A stretch of 27,231 nt of DNA from the NCBI GenBank assembly GCA_041625325.1, contig JBFJTN010000025.1:1-27231 (forward strand), read 5' to 3'. This stretch comes from Oceanococcus sp041625325. GTDB lineage: Bacteria > Pseudomonadota > Gammaproteobacteria > Nevskiales > Oceanococcaceae. Below the pieces are notes generated by a model. That model saw nothing but the letters and a program-made list of their open reading frames with translations, did no database searches and was not told the DNA's origin. This document shows, in pieces, positions 6,723 to 16,397 of this stretch. The number at the start of each line of letters is the position of its first letter. Positions within the stretch are counted from its first letter, which is position 1. The translations under genes and the position numbers were made by a program.

Positions 6723-7358
6723 ATGACGGCCCCCGCCGATATCCGCAATGGGGAGGCCGCAACACCGGTGACGGCTCGTATGGCGGAGAAGGATATCGAC
6801 CAGGCTCTGGTCGAGCGTGCGCAGGGCGGCGACAGCCGGGCCTTCGATGCCCTGGTGATCAAGTACCAGCAGCGCGTGATTCAACTGGTCTCGCGGCTGG
6901 TCAGCGATGCCGACGCCCCTGACGTGGCCCAGGAGGCCTTCATCAAGGCCTACCGGGCGCTGCCCAATTTCCGCGGCCAGAGCGCCTTCTACACCTGGCT
7001 GTATCGGATTGCGGTGAATACCGCGAAGAACCATCTGGTCTCGCGCAAACGCCGGCCATCGGGTCAGGACATCGACGTGGCCGACGCTGAACTTTATGGC
7101 CACACCGAGCATCTAAGCGACAACACGACGCCGGAGTCGAGCCTGCTCAGTGACGAGATTCGCAAGGTGGTCACGGACACGATCGACGCCCTGCCGGCGG
7201 ACCTGAGAACCGCCATCTCCTTGCGCGAGTTCGACGGATTGAGCTATGAAGACATCGCCAATGCGATGGATTGCCCTGTCGGGACCGTGCGTTCCCGGAT
7301 TTTCCGCGCACGCGCGGCCATCGATGAGAAACTCAAACCCTTGCTGGAGCAAATTTAG
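6723..7358 (+). CDS. rpoE: RNA polymerase sigma-E factor (AlgU/RpoE)
   Basis: A 211-aa ECF sigma factor that directs the envelope-stress regulon. Region 2 spans about residues 40-110, with DVAQEAFIKAYRALPNFRG and FYTWLYRIAVNTAKN. Region 4 covers about 158-206, with LREFDGLSYEDIANAMDCP and VGTVRSRIFRAR as the -35-binding helix-turn-helix. Start choice: ATG 6723 has a strong AAGGGG site 5-6 bases upstream. ATG 6780 would give a 192-aa product starting MAEKDIDQALVERAQGGD, which aligns better with the E. coli RpoE N-terminus but has only a weak ribosome-binding site. Both are possible. rseA follows after 3 bp, so sigma factor and anti-sigma are probably translationally coupled. Confidence 0.95.
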   Translation: MTAPADIRNGEAATPVTARMAEKDIDQALVERAQGGDSRAFDALVIKYQQRVIQLVSRLVSDADAPDVAQEAFIKAYRALPNFRGQSAFYTWLYRIAVNTAKNHLVSRKRRPSGQDIDVADAELYGHTEHLSDNTTPESSLLSDEIRKVVTDTIDALPADLRTAISLREFDGLSYEDIANAMDCPVGTVRSRIFRARAAIDEKLKPLLEQI

Positions 7359-7361
7359 TCA

Positions 7362-8048
7362 ATGAGCGAGCAGCCCAAGCACAAGGATTTGATTTGCGCC
7401 TTTCTGGACGAGGAACTGTCCGCCGGTGACGTGGATGAACTGCTGAGCCAGCTGGAGTGCCAGGACACGCGGGCCCGCGCCTGTCGACAGTCCCTGGTCG
7501 CCTCCCTGCTGGTGGGACGGCAGAACACGCTGTGTCCGGACCTGTCGGCCGGGGTGCGGGCGGCACTGGCGCAGGAGAGCGCCGGCGCGACCCCGACCGT
7601 CGTGCCGCTGCGCCGGGCCCCGGGGCGTCGGCGCGACTGGAAGGTGCCGGCCACGGGCTTCGCTCTGGCGGCCTCCATGGCCATGGTCGCGGTGTTCGTG
7701 GTCAAGCCTTCCTCCCAGCCGGCCGCCGAGGCGACGGCGCCCGCCCGGATTGCCAGTGCGGCATCAGGCCAGCCGGTCGCGCAGACCGTCGCGGTCAGCG
7801 CGCCCGCCACCCGGGAGCTGGTCATCGCGGCGCCGGAGCACAGCCGGCCGCTGGTCGCGCAGTGGGGCAGCGCCGACGCGCCCGGCACCCAGCCGGTGAC
7901 CTCGTCCAGCGCCCTGCAACGGCAGCAGCTCAACACCTTCCTCATCAACCACGCGCGCAACGGCGGTGGCAATGCATTGTCCGGCTCGCTGGGCTATGCC
8001 CGCGTCGCCGCCAGCCCGAAGCAGCAAAGCGACGAGTCACGCCGATAA
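7362..8048 (+). CDS. rseA: Anti-sigma-E factor RseA/MucA
   Basis: A 228-aa single-pass inner-membrane anti-sigma factor. The N-terminal cytoplasmic domain (about residues 1-90) includes ICAFLDEELSAGDVDELL and should hold RpoE. A membrane segment at about 95-114 (FALAASMAMVAVFVV) is followed by a low-complexity Ala/Pro/Ser-rich periplasmic region. In the known pathway DegS/AlgW and then RseP cut the protein to release sigma-E, with RseB shielding the periplasmic part. It begins 3 bp after rpoE and its stop shares one base with the rseB start (TAATG). No Cys-based zinc motif is visible in the N-domain, so it belongs to the non-zinc RseA/MucA type. Confidence 0.92.
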   Translation: MSEQPKHKDLICAFLDEELSAGDVDELLSQLECQDTRARACRQSLVASLLVGRQNTLCPDLSAGVRAALAQESAGATPTVVPLRRAPGRRRDWKVPATGFALAASMAMVAVFVVKPSSQPAAEATAPARIASAASGQPVAQTVAVSAPATRELVIAAPEHSRPLVAQWGSADAPGTQPVTSSSALQRQQLNTFLINHARNGGGNALSGSLGYARVAASPKQQSDESRR

Positions 8049-9019
8049 TGGCCAGATTGCTGGCCGTACTGCTGGCGAGTGCCATCCCAGCGACGGCCTC
8101 CGCCGACGCGCTGGAATGGCTGCAGCGCATGAGCGAAGCGGTGCGCCTGTCGACCTACGAAGGCACGGCGGTCTACCGCAACGGCGATCAACTCGAGTCC
8201 CTGCGGGTCTATCACCGCTACGCGGAAGGCCGCGAGTGGGAGCGCATGTACTCGCTGTCCGGACAGCAACGCGAGGTGCTGCGTCAGGCGGACAACGTGA
8301 TCTGCATCCTGCCGGAACAGAAGGCGGTACTCACCGACAATCTCGGCCTGCGCGGACTGCTGCCCAAGCTCCCGCGCGCCGCTTTCGAGAAGCTGGACAG
8401 CCACTACGAACTCATCGAGTTCACCCATGCGGCGCGGGTGGCCGATCGCAGTTGCCGGGAAATCCAGATCCGCGCCCGTGACATCTACCGCTACAGCTAT
8501 CAGGTCTGCCTGGACGAGGAGACGGCGGTTCCGCTGGATATTCGTCTGCTGGGGGAGGGAGGTGAACTGCTGGAACAGGTGATCTTCACCCAGATTGGCT
8601 ACCCGGAGAGCCTGGACAGCGCGCTGTTCGAGGCCGGCGTCGACGTGTCGGACTTTCGCCAGGTGTCCCAGGCGCCGTCAGCCGCCGACAGCGCCGTCAG
8701 TGCAGGCGAAGTCTGGGAGATGCGCGATCTGCCCGCCGGATTTCGCCTGGCCAACCGGGAACTGGGTCACTGGCCCGGCTACGACAGCCCGGTGCTGCAG
8801 ATGCTCTACACCGACGGCCTGGCCTCGGTGTCCGTCTTCGCCACCGCGCAGCAGATTCCCGAGGCCGCCCTGCAGGGCCTGACCCGCATGGGTGGGGTCA
8901 ATGCCTACGGCGTCATGAAGGATGCGCATCACATCACGGTGGTGGGTGAGGTTCCGCAGGCGACCGTTCGCTTTTTCGGCGATAATCTCCAGCAGGTTCC
9001 CGTCCCCGTTCTCCCGTGA
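8048..9019 (+). CDS. rseB: Sigma-E regulatory protein RseB/MucB
   Basis: A 323-aa periplasmic protein with a signal peptide at about residues 1-19 (MARLLAVLLASAIPATASA). The mature part has the LolA-like larger domain (ADALEWLQRMSEAVRLSTYE onward) and the smaller C-terminal MucB/RseB domain from about residue 220 (WEMRDLPAGFRLANRE). RseB binds RseA and blocks DegS cleavage; mislocalised outer-membrane components release it. The start ATG overlaps the rseA stop by one base, and its own stop overlaps the GTG of rseC. Two Cys in the large domain (near 81 and 138) could form a disulfide. Xanthomonas relatives often lack rseB, so its presence here is informative about the lineage. Confidence 0.92.
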   Translation: MARLLAVLLASAIPATASADALEWLQRMSEAVRLSTYEGTAVYRNGDQLESLRVYHRYAEGREWERMYSLSGQQREVLRQADNVICILPEQKAVLTDNLGLRGLLPKLPRAAFEKLDSHYELIEFTHAARVADRSCREIQIRARDIYRYSYQVCLDEETAVPLDIRLLGEGGELLEQVIFTQIGYPESLDSALFEAGVDVSDFRQVSQAPSAADSAVSAGEVWEMRDLPAGFRLANRELGHWPGYDSPVLQMLYTDGLASVSVFATAQQIPEAALQGLTRMGGVNAYGVMKDAHHITVVGEVPQATVRFFGDNLQQVPVPVLP

Positions 9020-9474
9020 TCCAGAATCTTGTGCGCGTGACCGGGCGCGATGGCGTCTGGGTCACTGTCACCGCGGCCAGCGCGACCGGCTGCGCCCGCT
9101 GTGATGCCGGTGAAGGCTGCGGGGGTGGCGTGTTCGGCAAGCTGGTGCGTCGCCGCCTTGATGGCCTGCGTCTGGCCGAAGCGGAGCTTGACCTGCAGCC
9201 TGGCCAGCACGCCGTGCTGGGCCTGGACGATGGCGTGTTCCTGCGTGTCGTCCTGCTGACCTACGGCCTGCCGCTGCTGGCGCTGTTGCTCGGATCCGCC
9301 GCGGCCACCGCACTCGGCGCCAGCGACGCGCTGGTTGCGCTCAGCGGCGCCGCCGCCCTCATTCTGGCCATGCTGGCCGCTCCGCGTCTGCGCGAGCGCC
9401 TGTTGCGCCAGCAACTCAAACCGCGCCTGCTGAGGCGCATAACGCTTGCTCAATGGGAGTGCCGTCTTGATTAG
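9016..9474 (+). CDS. rseC: RseC/MucC family protein
   Basis: A 152-aa inner-membrane protein of the RseC family. The N-terminal cytoplasmic domain has a cysteine motif at C26, C29 and C35 (CARCDAGEGCGGG), typical of the family and thought to relate to redox or Fe-S. Two adjacent hydrophobic segments follow at about 76-95 and 100-120. In E. coli RseC has been linked to SoxR reduction and envelope stress; the exact role here is unknown. The GTG start (9016) overlaps the rseB stop (GTGA), and its stop overlaps the mucD start by 8 bases, so translation of the three genes is probably coupled. Confidence 0.9.
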   Translation: MIQNLVRVTGRDGVWVTVTAASATGCARCDAGEGCGGGVFGKLVRRRLDGLRLAEAELDLQPGQHAVLGLDDGVFLRVVLLTYGLPLLALLLGSAAATALGASDALVALSGAAALILAMLAAPRLRERLLRQQLKPRLLRRITLAQWECRLD

Positions 9475-10840
9475 TGCCCTGCGATGGTTGGTTCCCGGTC
9501 TGGCCCTGGGCCTGCTGCTCGGCTGCGAGAACGAAGCCCGTTTGCCCGATTTCACCGGCCTGGTCGAAGACGCCGCGCCGGCCATCGTGAACATCAGCGG
9601 CACCGGCGAGGTGGTCGAAGGGCCGGGTCAGCCCGTCCCGCCGCTGTTCGAGTGGTTCCGCGATTTCGTGGAACCGGGTGAAGAAGAGCAGAAGCCCCGC
9701 CAGCAGCCGCATCGTTCCCTGGGTTCGGGCTTCATCCTCAGCGAGGATGGCGAAATCCTGACCAACAACCACGTCATTGCGGAGGCGGACGAGATCCTGG
9801 TGACCCTGGCGGACCAGCGTCAGTTCAAGGCCAAGGTGATCGGTCGCGACAAGGCCAGCGACCTGGCCCTGCTGCGCATCGAAGCGGACGACCTTCCGGT
9901 GTTGCGTTTCGGCGATTCCGACCGGCTGCGGGTGGGGGAATGGGTGCTGGCGATTGGCTCGCCCTTCGGCTTCGAGCAGACCGTGACGGCCGGGATTGTT
10001 TCCGGCAAGCGGCGGGCCCTGGGCTCGGAGCAGTACGTGCCTTTCCTGCAGACCGACGTGGCCATCAATCCCGGCAATTCGGGCGGGCCGCTGTTCAACC
10101 TCAAGGGCGAGGTGGTGGGCATCAACTCGCAGATCTTCAGCCAGACCGGCGGCTACATGGGCCTGTCATTCGCCATCCCCTCGGTCACCGCGGCCAACGT
10201 GATCCGGCAACTGCGCGAGCACGGCCGGGTGCGCCGCGGATGGCTGGGTGTGGTCATCCAGCAGGTGGATGGCGCGCTGGCGGAAAGTTTCGGACTGGAG
10301 CACGCCACCGGTGCGCTGGTCAGCCACGTGGAAAGCGGCGGTCCGGCCGACAAGGCCGGCCTGCGCTCCGGTGACGTGATCCTGGAGGTCGACGGGGAAA
10401 CCGTGCCCGGATCGGCGGCGCTGCCGCCCATGGTGGGGCAACGCGCGCCGGGTGAGACCGTGCGCCTGAGCATCATGCGCGACGGCAAGCGCACCCAGTT
10501 GCGGGTGAACCTGGGCGAAGTGCCTGGCGAAGAGCTCGCCAGTGCGGATGAGGACTGGACCGGCCTCAGCACCCAGCCGCTGAGCGAGCGCCTGAAGCGG
10601 CAGCTCAATCTGGAAGAGGGCCTGCTGGTGCGTGGGGTGCAGCCGGGCAGCGCGGCGGCCCGCGCGGGTCTGCGGCAGGGTGACCTGATCCTCAGCTGGG
10701 CCGGTGACGCCCTGGCTGAGCCGGCCGATCTCGAGCGGCGCGCGGCGCGCCTGAATCCGGGCCAGTCCGCGGCCCTGCTGGTGCTGCGCAACGAGCGAAC
10801 CCTGTTCATCGCCCTGCAACGGCCGGCGACCGGGGATTGA
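9467..10840 (+). CDS. mucD: DegP/MucD-family periplasmic serine protease, predicted lipoprotein
   Basis: A 457-aa HtrA-type protease/chaperone for misfolded envelope proteins. The trypsin-like domain has the triad H102 (LTNNHVI), D132 (KASDLALLRI) and S205 (NPGNSGGPL). Two PDZ domains follow at about 237-325 and 370-455. The start is TTG at 9467, with GGGAG 8 bases upstream and an 8-base overlap with rseC; a TTG at 9446 would add 7 residues. The N-terminus reads LVPGLALGLLLGCENEARLP: a hydrophobic stretch ending in LLGC at residue 20, which looks like a lipobox, with Glu at +2 (no inner-membrane retention Asp). Family members are usually soluble after signal peptidase I cleavage, so lipid anchoring would be unusual. 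Confidence 0.93.
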   Translation: MISALRWLVPGLALGLLLGCENEARLPDFTGLVEDAAPAIVNISGTGEVVEGPGQPVPPLFEWFRDFVEPGEEEQKPRQQPHRSLGSGFILSEDGEILTNNHVIAEADEILVTLADQRQFKAKVIGRDKASDLALLRIEADDLPVLRFGDSDRLRVGEWVLAIGSPFGFEQTVTAGIVSGKRRALGSEQYVPFLQTDVAINPGNSGGPLFNLKGEVVGINSQIFSQTGGYMGLSFAIPSVTAANVIRQLREHGRVRRGWLGVVIQQVDGALAESFGLEHATGALVSHVESGGPADKAGLRSGDVILEVDGETVPGSAALPPMVGQRAPGETVRLSIMRDGKRTQLRVNLGEVPGEELASADEDWTGLSTQPLSERLKRQLNLEEGLLVRGVQPGSAAARAGLRQGDLILSWAGDALAEPADLERRAARLNPGQSAALLVLRNERTLFIALQRPATGD

Positions 10841-11088
10841 AGACCCTGATCCTGCTCGGACGCCCGGGCTGCGGGCTGTGCGAGCAGTGGGAGGACCTGC
10901 TGCACGAGCGTTTCGGTGGCAGCTTCCGGCTGGACTGGCGGGATGTGGATCGCGATCCCGCCTGGCAGCGCGCCTATGGCGAACGCATCCCGGTGCTGCT
11001 GGATGCTGATGGTGCGCTGCTGTGCGTCTCGCAGCTCGACCTGACGGCCTTGAGCCGTTATCTGACGGCGCCGGCCGGACCTGTATAA
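10837..11088 (+). CDS. Glutaredoxin-like protein
   Basis: An 83-aa thioredoxin-fold protein with a CxxC active site (C12-G-L-C15) in the context GRPGCGLCEQW, and the cis-Pro segment ERIPVLLD near residues 49-56. It fits the small glutaredoxin-like family (Glrx-like/DUF836) often found between mucD and lepA in gammaproteobacteria; substrates are not known. The TTG start at 10837 overlaps the mucD stop (TTGA), so it is probably read as the last gene of the sigma-E operon. Its TAA stop lies inside a perfect TATAAT box that probably drives lepA. Confidence 0.85.
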   Translation: MKTLILLGRPGCGLCEQWEDLLHERFGGSFRLDWRDVDRDPAWQRAYGERIPVLLDADGALLCVSQLDLTALSRYLTAPAGPV

Positions 11089-11089
11089 T
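11062..11089 (+). promoter_or_regulatory. Sigma-70-like promoter for lepA
   Basis: CTGACG at 11062-11067, a 16-bp spacer, and a perfect TATAAT at 11084-11089. The TAA stop of the glutaredoxin-like gene (11086-11088) lies within the -10. Transcription would start near 11096, giving lepA a leader of about 35 bases. lepA has no strong Shine-Dalgarno. Confidence 0.6.
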
Positions 11090-11130
11090 CGCGCACTTTT
11101 GCCACCCGCCACCGGCCGTCCCGGCGCCGT

Positions 11131-12930
<1,800 letters not shown>

Positions 12931-12936
12931 ACAGGC

Positions 12937-13728
12937 ATGATGGCTGCTGATGTGCACTTCGATTTCGCCGCCGCGCTGCTGCTGGCGGCGGTGCTGACCG
13001 GGGCCGGTTACCTGGCCGATGTGCTCTGGCTGGCGAAGCGGCGTCAGGTGGATGGGGCGGAGCAGGAACCCGGCAAGCTGGTGGAATTCTGCCGCTCCTT
13101 CTTTCCGGTCATCCTCATCGTGCTGCTGCTGCGCTCCTTTCTGATCGAGCCTTTTCGCATTCCGTCCGGCTCGATGATTCCGACCTTGCACGTGGGCGAC
13201 TTCATCCTCGTCAACAAGTTCAGCTACGGGCTGCGCATGCCCGCCTTCCACGGCATGCTGCTGCCGCTGGGCGAGCCGGAACGGGGTGATGTCGTGGTCT
13301 TTCGTTTCCCCGAAGATCCCAGCAAGGACTTCATCAAGCGGGTGGTGGGGCTGCCGGGCGACCGGATCCGATATCAGGGCAAGCAGCTGACCATCAACGG
13401 TGTGCCCATGACGCAGAAAACCAGCGGCTACTATTCGGCGGATGCGGCCGGTCGCGCCATCATCGCCGAAGAGCGGGTCGAGGATCTGGGCACCGTGGAG
13501 CACAAGATTCTGATCAATCCCTCGCGGCCGGACGACGACGGGGCCTTCGAGGTGCCGGCCGGCCACTATTTCATGATGGGGGACAACCGTGATGGCTCCG
13601 ACGACAGCCGTCGCTGGGGATTCGTGCCCGAACGGAATCTGGTGGGCAAAGCGTTTATGATCTGGATGAGCTGGGACGGGCAGCGCAATCGCCCGGCCCT
13701 GGACCGCATCGGCAACAGCATCCAGTAA
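12937..13728 (+). CDS. lepB: Signal peptidase I
   Basis: A 263-aa inner-membrane protease that removes signal peptides from exported proteins at the periplasmic face. Two N-terminal membrane helices lie at about residues 9-32 and 53-71. Box B is IPSGSMIPTL with the nucleophile S79; box D is KDFIKRVVGLPGD with the general base K134. Box E GDNRDGSDDSRRWGFVPE is intact near residues 211-228. The start is ATG 12937 (or the adjacent ATG 12940), with AAGGA about 10 bases upstream inside the end of lepA. The gene is followed 11 bp later by the DUF4845 gene. Confidence 0.96.
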   Translation: MMAADVHFDFAAALLLAAVLTGAGYLADVLWLAKRRQVDGAEQEPGKLVEFCRSFFPVILIVLLLRSFLIEPFRIPSGSMIPTLHVGDFILVNKFSYGLRMPAFHGMLLPLGEPERGDVVVFRFPEDPSKDFIKRVVGLPGDRIRYQGKQLTINGVPMTQKTSGYYSADAAGRAIIAEERVEDLGTVEHKILINPSRPDDDGAFEVPAGHYFMMGDNRDGSDDSRRWGFVPERNLVGKAFMIWMSWDGQRNRPALDRIGNSIQ

Positions 13729-13739
13729 GAGGGGAGAGG

Positions 13740-14114
13740 ATGAAATCGATCAAGCGACAAATCGGCGGGTTCTACAGCACGTCTTTCATGTTGATCATGC
13801 TCGGCGCCGGCGCCCTGCTCGCCATGCAGGTCGCGCCGATCTATCTCGACGAGGGCAAGGCGTCCAAGATCGTTGGTCAGACCGCGGCCTCGTCCCAGAA
13901 TTACAACGCCAGCATCGTCGAAATCCGCAAGACGCTGGAAAAGCGCTGGTACATCGACAGCGTCAAGAACCTGAAATCCAAGGACGTGAAGCTGGTCAAG
14001 ACCAAGACGGGCAAGCATCTGGCCTACAAGTACGAAGTGCGCGTCAACCTGTTCGCGAACTGGGATCTGGTCCTGACCTTCGACAAGTCCTACCCGATGA
14101 CGCGTGGCAGCTGA
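13740..14114 (+). CDS. DUF4845 family small membrane protein
   Basis: A 124-aa protein with one N-terminal membrane helix at about residues 13-33 (TSFMLIMLGAGALLAMQVAP), followed by a basic soluble domain that should face the periplasm. The sequence MKSIKRQIGGFYSTSFM and the conserved lepB-DUF4845-rnc position identify the DUF4845 family. No function is established. The ATG at 13740 has a purine-rich GGGGAGAGG leader. The last 11 bases overlap the GTG start of rnc, so the two are translationally coupled. Confidence 0.87.
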   Translation: MKSIKRQIGGFYSTSFMLIMLGAGALLAMQVAPIYLDEGKASKIVGQTAASSQNYNASIVEIRKTLEKRWYIDSVKNLKSKDVKLVKTKTGKHLAYKYEVRVNLFANWDLVLTFDKSYPMTRGS

Positions 14115-14763
14115 TCCGCCCAGACTGCAGGATTTTCCCTTCGCGGATCCGCAATTGCGGGACGCCGCCCTGCGGCATCGCAGCGCTGGTAATCCGCACA
14201 ACGAGCGCCTGGAGTTTCTCGGCGATGCGGTGCTCAATCTGGTCATCGCCAGCGCCTTGTTCGAGGCGCTGCCGGATGCCAATGAGGGCGATCTGACGCG
14301 TCTGCGGGCCCATCTGGTCCGTGGTGAGACGCTGGCCCAGATTGCGGCAGAAATGGAACTGGGCAGCATCATCGAGCTGGGTCAGGGTGAACTCAAGAGC
14401 GGCGGGCATCGGCGGGGATCGATCCAGGCGGACGCCCTGGAGGCCCTGCTTGGGGCGATTTACCGCGATGCCGGTTTCGAGGTGGTGCGCCGGAGCATCC
14501 TGGAGGTGTTCGCCCGCCGCCTGGCCAGCCTGCCCGACGCGAATGCGCTGAAAGACCCCAAGACCCTCCTGCAGGAAATGCTGCAGGGCGACGCGCAGCA
14601 GCGTCCCGTGTATCGACTGATCGAGGAGAGTGGCCCGCAGCACCGCAAGCATTTCATGGTCAGCTGCGAGATCGACGGTCGGCAGACGCAGGGCGAGGGC
14701 AGCAGCCGGCGCCAGGCCGAGCAGGCCGCCGCCCGCCGCATGGTGGAGCAGCTGCGCGCATGA
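14104..14763 (+). CDS. rnc: Ribonuclease III
   Basis: A 219-aa double-strand-specific endoribonuclease that processes rRNA precursors and regulatory duplexes. The RNase III signature NERLEFLGDAVL begins at residue 33, with metal/catalytic residues E34, E37 and D41. DALEALLGAIY provides D110 and E113, matching E. coli D114 and E117. A double-stranded-RNA-binding domain occupies about 147-219 and ends SSRRQAEQAAARRMVEQL. The GTG start at 14104 lies inside the DUF4845 gene, and no Shine-Dalgarno is evident, which suggests coupling. The stop overlaps the era start (ATGA). The rnc-era pair is conserved across proteobacteria. Confidence 0.96.
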   Translation: MAADPPRLQDFPFADPQLRDAALRHRSAGNPHNERLEFLGDAVLNLVIASALFEALPDANEGDLTRLRAHLVRGETLAQIAAEMELGSIIELGQGELKSGGHRRGSIQADALEALLGAIYRDAGFEVVRRSILEVFARRLASLPDANALKDPKTLLQEMLQGDAQQRPVYRLIEESGPQHRKHFMVSCEIDGRQTQGEGSSRRQAEQAAARRMVEQLRA

Positions 14764-15653
14764 GCCGTTCGGGTACGGTGGCCCTGATCGGCCGGCCCAA
14801 TGTGGGCAAGTCCTCGCTGATGAATGCCCTGCTGGGCGAGCGGCTGTCCATCGTGTCGCCCAAGGCCCAGACCACCCGTCATCGGGTGGTCGGGGTGCTC
14901 AGCCGGGGTGATTGCCAGTTCCTGTTTCTGGATACCCCAGGTCAGGCGGATGGACAGGGCAAGGCGCTGAACCGTCTGCTCGACCGCACCGCCATGGCGG
15001 CCATGGCCGATGTCGATGTGGTGCTGTGGCTGGTGGAGGCAGGACGCTGGACCGCGGTGGATGACGAGCTGCAGCGTCGCCTGTCGCGGCAGCGTCCCCG
15101 CGTGCTGGGTCTGGTGCTGAGCAAGGTGGACCGGGTTCGCGACAAGGCCGCATTGCTGCCCGAACTGGGTCGGCTGCAACAGCGCATCCAGCCGGATTTT
15201 CTGGTGCCCCTGTCGGCGCGCAAGCAGGACAATCTCGACGCCCTGCTGGATGAGCTGGCGCGACACCTGCCCGAGGCGCCCTGGCCCTATGACGAGGACA
15301 CGCTGACCCCCCACAGCGGCGAGTTTCTGGTCGCCGAGCAGATCCGCGCCCAGCTGTTCCGGCGTCTGCACAAGGAGCTGCCATACGCCTGCACGGTGAC
15401 CGTGGACCGCATGCAGCAGGATGCGGACGGTTACGAGGTCCATGCCACCATCTGGGTCAATCGGGCCTCGCACAAGGGCATGGTCATCGGGCGCCAGGGC
15501 AGTGGCCTGAAGGCTATCGGCCAGCAGGCGCGGGAGGCCCTGGAGCGTCTGTTCGGCCAGCCGATGCGGCTGCAGCTCTGGGTCAAGGTGCGTGAAGGCT
15601 GGGCTGACCACGAGGACAGCCTGCGTTCCTTCGGGTACGGCGTGACCGAGTGA
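14760..15653 (+). CDS. era: GTPase Era
   Basis: A 297-aa ribosome-assembly GTPase that binds the 3' end of 16S rRNA. G1 is GRPNVGKS (residues 11-18), the G2 region is QTTRHRVVG (38-45) and G3 is DTPG (58-61). G4 reads SKVD (121-124) instead of the usual NKVD, and G5 is SAR (152-154). The C-terminal KH domain spans about 200-290, with the GRQG loop in VIGRQGSGLKAIGQQA and the WVKVREGW ending typical of Era. The gene overlaps rnc by ATGA and recO by GTGA, so the three are likely translated together. The Asn-to-Ser change in G4 is the only notable departure from the family. Confidence 0.96.
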   Translation: MSRSGTVALIGRPNVGKSSLMNALLGERLSIVSPKAQTTRHRVVGVLSRGDCQFLFLDTPGQADGQGKALNRLLDRTAMAAMADVDVVLWLVEAGRWTAVDDELQRRLSRQRPRVLGLVLSKVDRVRDKAALLPELGRLQQRIQPDFLVPLSARKQDNLDALLDELARHLPEAPWPYDEDTLTPHSGEFLVAEQIRAQLFRRLHKELPYACTVTVDRMQQDADGYEVHATIWVNRASHKGMVIGRQGSGLKAIGQQAREALERLFGQPMRLQLWVKVREGWADHEDSLRSFGYGVTE

Positions 15654-16372
15654 GCACGCTCAGGGTCAGCCTGGAGCCGGCCTGGATACTGCATCGCAGG
15701 CCCTTTCGGGAAAGCAGCTTGCTGCTGGATCTGCTGACCGCCAATCACGGCCGTATCAGCGCGGTGGGGCGGGGCCAGAGGCAGGGCCGACAGGCCGGCC
15801 TGTTCCAGCCCCTGCGCCCCCTGCGGGTGGACTTCGTGCGCCGGGGCGAACTGGCCACCCTGGGCCGTTGCGAGCCGGCCGGTCCCGCCGTCGCGCTGGC
15901 CGGGATGCCGCTGTGGTCGGCCTTCTACCTGAACGAACTGCTGCTGCGCCTGCTGGCCGTGGATGATCCGCACGGAGTCGGCGTGTTCTCGCTGTACTCC
16001 GGGTCGCTGCAGGCCTTGCGCAGCGAGGCTCCGGCCGTGGTGCTGCGGCATTTCGAGTATGCCCTGCTCGATGAGCTGGGCTTTGGCTTCGATGCGGAGC
16101 AGATCCCGCAGCAGGCGACCGGCCTGTACTGGGACGCCAGCCGCGGTCTGGTGCCGGGAGCCCATGGCGCACCGGTGGCGGCCGTGCGGGCCCTGCTGGC
16201 TGGCGCGCGCGATTCCAGCATCCTGCCCAGCCGGGATCTGCTCGCGGCGATGCTGCGCATGCTGCTGGGCGAGCGGCCACTGCGCAGCGCGGTCATGCTG
16301 CGCGAGCTGGTGGCCCTGAGCCAGCGCTCGGGCGGTCCGGCCCGACCTGCGGCGGCGCCGGAAAGCCGCTAG
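15650..16372 (+). CDS. recO: DNA repair protein RecO
   Basis: A 240-aa recombination mediator that, with RecR, loads RecA on SSB-coated single-stranded DNA. The N-terminal OB fold (about residues 5-80) has AWILHRRPFRESSLLLDLLT and HGRISAVGRGQR, typical of RecO. The helical C-terminal part includes FYLNELLLRLLAVDDPH and RHFEYALLDELGFG, both family landmarks. No CxxC zinc motif is present, as in many gammaproteobacterial RecO proteins. GTG start at 15650 overlaps the era stop (GTGA). Its TAG stop coincides with the first bases of a -10-like TAGAAT before pdxJ. Confidence 0.93.
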   Translation: MSTLRVSLEPAWILHRRPFRESSLLLDLLTANHGRISAVGRGQRQGRQAGLFQPLRPLRVDFVRRGELATLGRCEPAGPAVALAGMPLWSAFYLNELLLRLLAVDDPHGVGVFSLYSGSLQALRSEAPAVVLRHFEYALLDELGFGFDAEQIPQQATGLYWDASRGLVPGAHGAPVAAVRALLAGARDSSILPSRDLLAAMLRMLLGERPLRSAVMLRELVALSQRSGGPARPAAAPESR

Positions 16373-16375
16373 AAT
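16370..16375 (+). promoter_or_regulatory. Possible -10 box for pdxJ
   Basis: TAGAAT matches TATAAT at 5 of 6 positions and begins at the recO TAG stop codon. No good -35 hexamer lies 16-18 bp upstream. The downstream stretch up to the ATG at 16398 is short. It parallels the stop-codon-embedded TATAAT before lepA. Confidence 0.35.
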
Positions 16376-16397
16376 TGCCGCCTTTTTGGACCGAATC

